Below, one piece after another: positions 38,001-47,000 of a stretch of DNA of 64,000 nt. Position 1 is the stretch's first letter. Each line of letters opens with the position of its first letter. The DNA comes from Plutella xylostella (taxonomy: Eukaryota; Arthropoda; Insecta; Lepidoptera; Plutellidae). Location: the NCBI RefSeq assembly GCF_932276165.1, contig NC_063987.1, positions 7,440,001 through 7,504,000 of the forward strand, given 5' to 3'. The translations under genes were made by a program, and so were the position numbers. Under the pieces are notes generated by a model. It did not search any database and was not told the origin of the DNA. It worked only from the letters and a program-made list of their open reading frames with translations.

Positions 38001-41000
38001 TAACTGGCCTGAAGGTTTCACAAAAGAGGGGCCAGTATACACGAAGACTATTATTAGTGGTAAATTGGTCCGAACTGAAAAAGTTTTAATTTTTTATTAC
38101 CCGACTGCCGAAGGAGGGTAATGTTTTTCGATTGTATGTTTGTATGTATGTATGTTTGTCTGTTTCTTTGTTCCCTCCTGTAGCCTAAACGGCTTGATAG
38201 ATTTTGATGTACCTATGAGGTATCGTTAGAAGCGTATTGATTGCGCGATGGTTATAGGCTATGTGACGTTACATTAAAATGTACATAGCGCCGTCTAGAG
38301 GACATAAAGTAATGATCGAAAAAATAATATTTTTCCGACTATGCCGTGTGGGGTATCAAATGAAAGGGCTTGATTAGCACATTACAAAAATATGCATATT
38401 GTAGGTAAGTATTTAAATCACAACACCAAAATTATTGAAATAAAAAATGTTCATAAACTAAAACTACTGAAATAAAATTTCATAAAATAAAAACAACTAT
38501 AAAGTTATAAATAAAAACATTTAATTATAAACAAACAAAAAACCCGACTGCACGCTAAAAATATGAAAACAAGCCCCAATGTTAATGGAAAGTATCGCCG
38601 GCGGGGACCAACTTGACCGCCACACAATGTATGTACCTATCTAATGGCGCATCCACATATGCCCGGCGGCATGGCCGGCGACCGTGCCGCCGGCATTTGC
38701 CGCATCTCAGCCGCGGCACGCGCGGCTTTTGGTTGTTTGGTTTTAAAGCCGGCGGCCTGTATTCAGCGGCAAGGCGGTCTGAAACCCGGCGGCATAAGGG
38801 CTGGAACACATAAACACGATGCGACGTCGTGTCGTGAAAACGTCTCCTTCCTACTCGCAGGTGTTTAATGGGAGAGAGCGAGAGAGTGGCACGACGCGAC
38901 GTCGTATCGTGTTTATGTGTTCCGGCCCTAAGCCGGCGGCATGTGTGGATGCGCCATAAGTAACATTCAGCTAAATTATGGTGAACCCTGGTCCCCGCCT
39001 GCGATACTTTCCATTAACATTGGGGCTTGTTTTCATATTTTTAGCGTGCAGTCGGGTTTTTTGTTTGTTTATAATTAAATGTTTTTATTTATAACTTTAT
39101 AGTTGTTTTTATTTTATGAAATTTTATTTCAGTAGTTTTAGTTTATGAACATTTTTTATTTCAATAATTTTGGTGTTGTGATTTAAATACTTACCTACAA
39201 TATGCATATTTTTGTAATGTGCTAATCAAGCCCTTTCATTTGATACCCCACACGGCATAGTCGGAAAAATATTATTTTTTCGATCATTACTTTATGTCCT
39301 CTAGACGGCGCTATGTACATTTTAATGTAACGTCACATAGCCTATAACCATCGCGCAATCAATACGCTTCTAACGATACCTCATAGGTACATCAAAATCT
39401 ATCAAGCCGTTTAGGCTACAGGAGGGAACAAAGAAACAGACAAACATACATACATACAAACATACAATCGAAAAACATTACCCTCCTTCGGCAGTCGGGT
39501 AATAAAAAATTAAAACTTTTTCAGTTCGGACCAATTTACCACTAATAATTGTCTTCGTGTATACTGGCCCTCTTTTGTGAAACCTTCAGGCCAGTTACCT
39601 ACAACTTCAATTAAAAAGTGTAAACTCGCCCGCGGACTAAATATTTTGTGGGCGACTTGCCTCCTAAGCCGGTGCAACACAGGTAAGTATAGAAGGCAGA
39701 TCTTTCGAAGTTTCATTCCTCGTGTTCCCGGAGTCAAACACCCGCACGACGCTGGGGCGGGACGCCATCATCACCGCCGGTATAGTGCTAAACTTAACAC
39801 ACGGAGTTTGGACTTTCGGCGACGCACCTTCACGTCAGTACAAGTTCGAGACTGCAGTCCGACTTCGTACCACTACCGGCCACATTAGGCCAGGCATAAA
39901 GGTAGGTACTCATCCACCTAAAATTTTACATCACCGGCAGACTCCTACGTGGTTCAGGCGAGTCATACCGAACCACGCCAGCGATGCCAGGCCTCATACC
40001 AACCCTGTGAGGAAACACGACCCACGGGTTCGGCTCTACCACGACCTCAGACCTGTCCTAGTTCAGGGGGAGGCTTATCACGAACGCCCGTGCAGACCAC
40101 CCCACCGTCCGACCATCAAGGATCTCGAGGACGACGATCCGTTTAGGGGGAGGACCAGGGCTGCTTAGTATGCTACTCCGAACGCGAGGGCGCTTGGTTC
40201 GGACTAGAGGGGGAGGATGTAACATCACTATCTTTAGTTTTACCGCGAAATTAAATCGCGCGCCAAAATGTTAGCGTCCTACGCCGCCTCACCGTTTCTC
40301 GCGCAGCTTCTCTGCGCATACCGCGCCCCGCGCGCTCACTCTTCACCCCCGCGCACTCCCGCTCGCGCCACCGGCCAGCGGAGCCCGCGCAGGCAGTCGG
40401 CGCCAAACCTTATTCCCGGCTGGATCACGCTCGCTTGCGTCACCTTCGCGGATTATTAGTTATTAAGCAAAGACTACCTACTTGCATATTACGTGTCTGA
40501 AGAACCCTAAAATATACAGTGAACCTTGTGTATTCCCTGAGTTTGATTCCTATCTACCACTCCCACGATAGGACCTTCTCATACGTATTTTTTAATGGAT
40601 AAACATAAACGTAAGTAGGTAAAACCAATACATAAAGGTAGATACAATAAGACCTGCAGTGACCCCAATAAAAGATAATGTTACATTGGTATCTGTTTCG
40701 GCCGACCTCCGAAGCTAAAGATGAGGATAAAAAAGTTATATTGAATTTAGAGGCCGTTAGAGAGCGTACATTTGTGTATTAAATTTAAATGAGCTGCCGA
40801 ATGATAAGTTTAATAAAGGAATCATTATTTTCATTGTTAACGTGGATGTTTACGAAAAAATTGGTTCGATCGTATGTAGCTAAAACCAAGTTGGATAAAG
40901 AATAGTACAATAAAAGGGTATACGCGGTAAGCATGATAGTAAAATAAGGAAAGTTTTACCTTAAAAATAAATATTATCCTACTTTTATAGCAGCACAAAT

Positions 41001-44000
41001 TGGTGTAAGTACAGTATACATTGTTTAGCTTAAATGCTAAAAAGTGCTTTGTGATATCCTTCACCAACAAGCGCAATAAGGTTATATATAACTATACAAT
41101 AAATAACCACACCCTGGAAAGGGTGTCCCGTATTAGAGATCTTGGTGTTATATTGGACGATAAACTTTCATTTGTTGAGCATATAGATGGGACAGTAAGA
41201 AGAGCTTATAGCATGCTAGGATTTGTGCTAAGAATAAGCAAGAAATTTAAAAAACCGCAAAGTGTTATTGCTCTATATAATAGCCTGGTACGTAGTATAC
41301 TTGAATATGGTTCAGTGATATGGTCACCCTTCTATGATATTCATGTACAGAGCCTAGAGTCAGTGCAACGGCGTCTCCTCCGAATGCTCAGTTTTAGGTT
41401 TGGGTTTAAATATAAACTGCCTGACTATAGGTCTAGACTAGTGTACTTCAACATGGCTACTCTTGAGAATCGTAGAAAATGTTTGGATCTTTTTTGTCTT
41501 TATAAAATAATAAATAATAAAATTGATACAGTTTTTTTGTCCCAGATTGCATTAGACTGTAGAACTAGATCTGTTCGTAGATTTCAATTATTCTTTGTTT
41601 CAACCTGTCGTATTAATGTTGGCTATAACTCACCTGTGCGTCGATTATGTCGTCTTTATAATCAAATTCATAAAACTGACTGTGATCTTGATATTTTTTG
41701 GAACTCTTATCCCACCTACCGTCGCCTTGTCTCTACCGCTATAGGAGAACTAGATTGATTGTTTATAACCCTGATGTAATGTTATTAGATTATTACTATA
41801 ATTAATTGTCAAATTTTAAAAATTAATGAATCTTTTCAATCAGCTTTGAATGTGTATATAATTTGAATTGTTCGAACACTTATAATTAAGTATAAGTGTT
41901 TTTTTTTTATTTAAATATTTTTTTTTATGGTTTCATGTTTAATGAATTTTAATTTTGTGTTCTTTTTATGTATTACTTGCATGCTGTGAACACATATCTT
42001 TTGGAGTGTTAACTGTACCAGAATTAATTTTTTTAATGTTGTGTTATTGCTAAATTGTTAACTCTCTGTATTGTGTTCCAATAAATAAATAATAATAATA
42101 ATAATAATAATATATTAATATTACCTACATTGTTTCAATTTATTTATTATTTGCCTACCAACATAAATCAGTTTTGTTGGGGTCATAGTAGTTTACTAGG
42201 TAAATAATAGGAAATATTATCTGTTAAGCACTATCGTAGCTTGTATGAATATAAAAATTGCTGGAAGAAATGTTGTACCAGCTGTACAATTGCATAAGAT
42301 TCATCGTTTTGAAATATATGCAAAAACGTTAAAGATAGTAGCTAACCGAAATTATCTTAATAATGTACCAATGTATAAGGAGGTATGTTTTGTTATATTA
42401 GTTTATCTTACCTCCTCATCATGACATACTTAAAAACATTCGTGATTTAGAGGATAAAAATTCCAAAGTCTTCTTCTCGTCAGTGACAAACACATAAGCT
42501 AGGTTTGTCTAAACGAAAAGGTGAAAGGATTCATGGAGATTAGTTATCAGTCTCTGAATGCCCAGGTTGCGTATATGGACTTATGTCTATAAGAAAAATG
42601 TAAGACATGGGTTCTGATTTCTTGCAGCTTAAATGGCCGATGTACTTTTGCCTTCTACACACTCACCCGGGTCTTGGGCACGATGTTGAGGCCGATCTTG
42701 GCGTCGACGAGGCTGGCGCCGGCCTCCGACAGGTACCCCTGGTTGGGGATGAGGCACGAGCGCCCGAAGCAGCAAGGGCAGCAGAGCTTGTGCATCCACT
42801 TGTACTTACACCTATAGTGTATAGCGTAGCACGGCGTGGGACGCCCGCTTCCTCATATGTGTAGCATAGACTATAGAGCGTGGGACGCCCCTCACTAGCA
42901 CACTCACCCGGGTCTTGGGCACGATGTTGAGGCCGATCTTGGCGTCGACGAGGCTAGCGCCGGTCTCCGACAGGTACCCCTGGTTGGGGATGAGGCACGA
43001 GCGCCCGAAGCAGCAAGGGCAGCAGAGCTTGTGCATCCACTTGTACTTACACCTATAGTGTATAGCGTAGCACGGCGTGGGACGCCCGCTTCCTCATATG
43101 TGTAGCATAGACTATAGAGCGTGGGACGCCCGCTTCCTCATATGTGTAGCATAGACTATAGAGCGTGGGACGCCCGCTTCCTCATATGTGTAGCATAGAC
43201 TATAGAGCGTGGGACGCCCCTCACTAGCACACTCACCCGGGTCTTGGGCACGATGTTGAGGCCGATCTTGGCATCGACGAGGCTGGCGCCGGCCTCCGAC
43301 AGGTACCCCTGGTTGGGGATGAGGCACGAGCGCCCGAAGCAGCAAGGGCAGCAGAGCTTGTGCATCCACTTGGTCCATTTCGGGTTCAGCCGGCCGTAAG
43401 GCTCCTCGTCTTTGGGCTTGAATACGCCTATTATTTTCTGCAACAAGAATAGGTTTGTGGAGGAGGAAATCGTAGAATAGAGACAAAGATTTTGAGGATA
43501 TACATAATGAGATATGGGGAGGTAAGAGATTATTTGCCTGGCTTTAGTCGATTACTAAACATACACGTCTAGCAGCGAGGAATTTGATGAAAAAATGCAG
43601 TTACACATCTTTTAATACATCCAATTCACACATCATGTATTATCATCATTTATTCCGGAGTTCCCAAAGGAAATCAATTCAGGTATTAAATATGTTTCTA
43701 TTGTAATAAACGAAGTGAGCACAACACAATACAGTACCGATAAATAGGACAAGCAGAGGCTATCAAGTTATTGGTGGCACTTATTTAGTCCAACAATTGA
43801 CGGATGATGTACTATTCAAATTTATTAATAGAAGAATAATGCATAATGTTTAGGGTTATCAGAATTATTGTAGCACTATCATATTAACTCCACGTTTGTA
43901 GTTGACTAAATTATAGTAACTGCATTGCATTACTAGTTTCCTTGAGGATATTGATTCGTTCTAAACCCTTCTTAGTCTACTATTTTTTTCGAATAATTTA

Positions 44001-47000
44001 TTTCTTTGCCATTAATGTCTTATCATTTGGTATTATTTTACATCCAAAAGATACGACTTTGACTAATCGGGTAGGAATACTCAGAATCGGTCTGAATGTA
44101 TGAACCTAAGCTATTAAAATTAATAATTAACGTTTATTTACAAATACCTTTTACATGTTATTAAGTCTTGCATAACTAGATGTGTCACCATGCCACACAT
44201 TGCGATCTATCTAACCGGTATAAGATAAATTAGATTATGACGTCACAAGTTAACTGTTCCTAGGAGTTATGTTGAAAGAAGCTTGCGTATTCATCAACAG
44301 TAAAATCTTCTGCCTGTTCGTAGCGTAGGTAGTCTCCAATGGAAAACTTGTCTAGCCAAACTGTTATAGCCTCGTGTATAACATAGTTTTGTATAAAAAA
44401 AGGTGACAAAAACTATCTTCTTTAACTGGTTTGATGAAATAAGATTATCTATTACATAATCACGATATCGGGAGGCCGTCTACGGTATGCTAATTCGCTG
44501 CCGGATAGGACATTGCAATTTATTAAGTTGGTAGGTAATTAAGTAGACATGTATGTATAATCAAGGATACCAATTGAATTCTCTAGATAAGCTTATATAA
44601 TCTGCACCGACTTTTTTTTTATTAGGTATTATTATTATTATTTTCTAAAGTTTAATGTTTTCTTCTTAGCGTGTCGTTGACAAACCCAAGAGCTGGACTA
44701 GAGTTGGCCACCGTGGTGACAGGATTAGCCAGGCATGTGGATCAAGTGCGCCAGATCTAGCTAGGTATTTATTTATTTATATATAAGGTTACACCAACAG
44801 GATAGCATACATAAAGGTTTTAATATTATTTTATACAAGAATTGTTCTCGTACGTACCCCAATTATAGGTGAACACAACATTTTTATATTTACAACAGCT
44901 TACTTAAACTAACATGCAACTATGCGTAGATATAATAAAAACCTAAACTTAATTAACCTAAATGTCCAGTATTTATGTTGAGTCATGCGAGAAGAGATCT
45001 TTAAAATGTAATATGGGCCATTTTGCCATTATCATAGAACATCCACGAGAAATATCCATCGGACCCGGCCGGAAATCGAACCGGGAACCTTTAAAGTTTT
45101 AGTTCGTGTCTTTACTAACCTTGTTAGTAGTTATGAATTATACTATAATCGATTAGGTATGCAAAATGATTAAAAGCGATAACATTAAGGCAAGTTATGT
45201 ACCTTATTGATGAACCTAACCTTACGCAAAAGTTATGTACATGTACCTTATGTAGAAATGAGTCATTATTATCGATTTCTGATAAACGACGACTATGTAA
45301 CTATCAGTCAAATAAAGTATTATCGTGGTAGATTAGCAATATTGATAATATATTACTATCGGGCAAGCAAGCGATCGGCCATAAACAAAAAGCAAGCACG
45401 TAAATCAATCGGCGTCCTTAATATCATAATCTTCAGCTAGCCCTCGTTTTCAATAAAAGGTACATTATAATTATGGCCTACACTTTCACAATTGTGACAA
45501 ACCCTAGTCCGTCATGCGAAGTACGAGTTTTTACACCATCCTAGCAGTGAAAAGTAAACCTATTTTTTTTACAAGGAGTGGTCATTCACGCTCTGCCCTT
45601 AGTGCCATACATGCTACTCGAACGGTGAGCAAATCTTCCACTAGGCACTCTGGTCTAGTTTGTCACCGACACGGAAAGAAGACGAAGAACTAGACATAGC
45701 TCAAGGAAAACCACAGATCGAAAGAACTGTGTGAGTAGGATGTATATTACAATTTTGTGCTTGCTATAGCCGATTAACAAAAAACAGAGGTAAATGTTCC
45801 TGAAAATGTTGAACCAATTGTATTTGTAACCAGCATACCAAATAAGGAAATTGTACTGAAAACTCCCTTAACCCCATGGTGGTCTTATCAATATAGCTCC
45901 GGACCCAGCAAACTGACAATGGGTGAGTTAGTTTGCTAACTTACATTACAAGAGATCCACTACATACAGAGGCATAATAAGTATGAGTACATATTAGCAC
46001 TGAGACATGTTTTGTATCTCTTGTAATGATTAATAAGGAGCATTAAATGTATTATTTATTAAACTTGTATGTAAAGTATAGGTAACTACTGGCACTGTCA
46101 CTTGGCAAGCAGTGAAAATCGTTCAATTTAGTTGAATGGAAGAATATAAATGAGTTCAATAATATTCAGCAGTCTAATCTCTAATCTTTAATCTCACGGA
46201 ATTCTGAGAGTTACCCATTTTTGACATGTCAGAGATCACAAACCTTTTTGGCTGGGTACTTTTTTCAATACGAGTCTGAACATCAGTTGTATCCGGACAA
46301 TTTTCTATATTCTATTTTTAAATATTTAGAATGATGGTCTTTACGTAAGGCGCAAAAGAACCACGAGGACGCTTCTTTCTGGGAGAGAGAAAGTCTGACT
46401 CTTGTGCTCTGTCAGATGCCGCTTCCTGGAAAGGGCCAGGTTGTGGCTCCATAACGTTTATAAAAATCAACAAACTATCACAACGCGAAAGGTCAACGAT
46501 GAGAAACCGGCCAAATGCCAGTTGGACTCGCGCACTGAGGGTTCCGTACAAGTCTACTTACCTGAGATATTTTTCCTTTTAATTTCATCATTATGTACAT
46601 CTACGTGTATATGAAATATTAGCTTGATATCTTTAACCGTTTCTGAGAAAAAGGGTGGTGACAGACAGACGGACAACAATAAGGGTTCCTTTTTTCCTTT
46701 TCAGGTACGGAACTCTAAAAAAGAATAGTAACAATCGGATCAATCGTTTCCGAGATATTCGTGGACAAACATACATACCAACAAACATATAAACATACTT
46801 ATACAATAAAAAATTTCATATTTGTTTATTAGGCTTAATTGATTGTCATATGTTAATATGGTGCAGTTCCAATAATCTTACCTATATACCGAACATATTA
46901 AGTACTTACCGAATTGAGAATCTTTTATTTGAAATCGATTAAAAAGGTTTGTTATCCCTGAATTAAGTAGCAAGTGATGCCATGCTAAAAAATAAAATAA

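Larger units (their letters stand above)
36008..40168 (+). pseudogene. Gag-protease ORF broken by two transposon insertions
   Basis: The reading frame starts at ATG 36008 with a basic MAPKKGRARR and an Ala/Pro-rich stretch. It then has a capsid-like region (FDGAGRSADQLDAFIDAV, VWWRGVRA), which breaks at 36675 where a MITE sits. It resumes at 36980 through the rest of the capsid-like part, CCHC-type knuckles (CAHCRRLGHHVDDC; CYGCGQLGVVRSRC), and the protease active site VLDTGATHS. It is broken again at 37928 by the foldback element and resumes at 39679 through TLGRDAIITAGIVLNL and WTFGD to TAG at 40168. Both insertions left target duplications, and the frame is open on each side, so the ORF itself has not decayed. 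As it stands it cannot make the whole protein. Confidence 0.85.
35581..40583 (+). mobile_element. Ty3/gypsy-like LTR retrotransposon, gag-protease only, with nested insertions
   Basis: The two 366-bp LTRs (35581-35946 and 40218-40583) look identical base for base. A 4-bp duplication CGTA flanks the element at 35577-35580 and 40584-40587. The LTRs start TGTAAC and end CTCATA. A TGGCGCCCAACTAG primer-binding site begins at 35948, and a polypurine tract (AGAGGGGGAGGA) precedes the 3' LTR. The inside encodes only Gag and an aspartic protease; no reverse transcriptase, RNase H or integrase is present, so it depends on enzymes from another element. It sits in PI4K2 intron 3, in the opposite orientation to the gene. 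Confidence 0.9.

Noticed and set aside
42607..43486. Minus- and plus-strand ORFs over the exon 3 copies
   Set aside because: They are exon 3 and its duplicates read through intron sequence or in the wrong frame. The spliced exon is 43237-43437.
46318..46551. Minus-strand ORF MEPQPGPFQEAASDRAQES
   Set aside because: It has a coding-like start, but no splice partner, no known family, and a position beside a dispersed repeat inside an intron.
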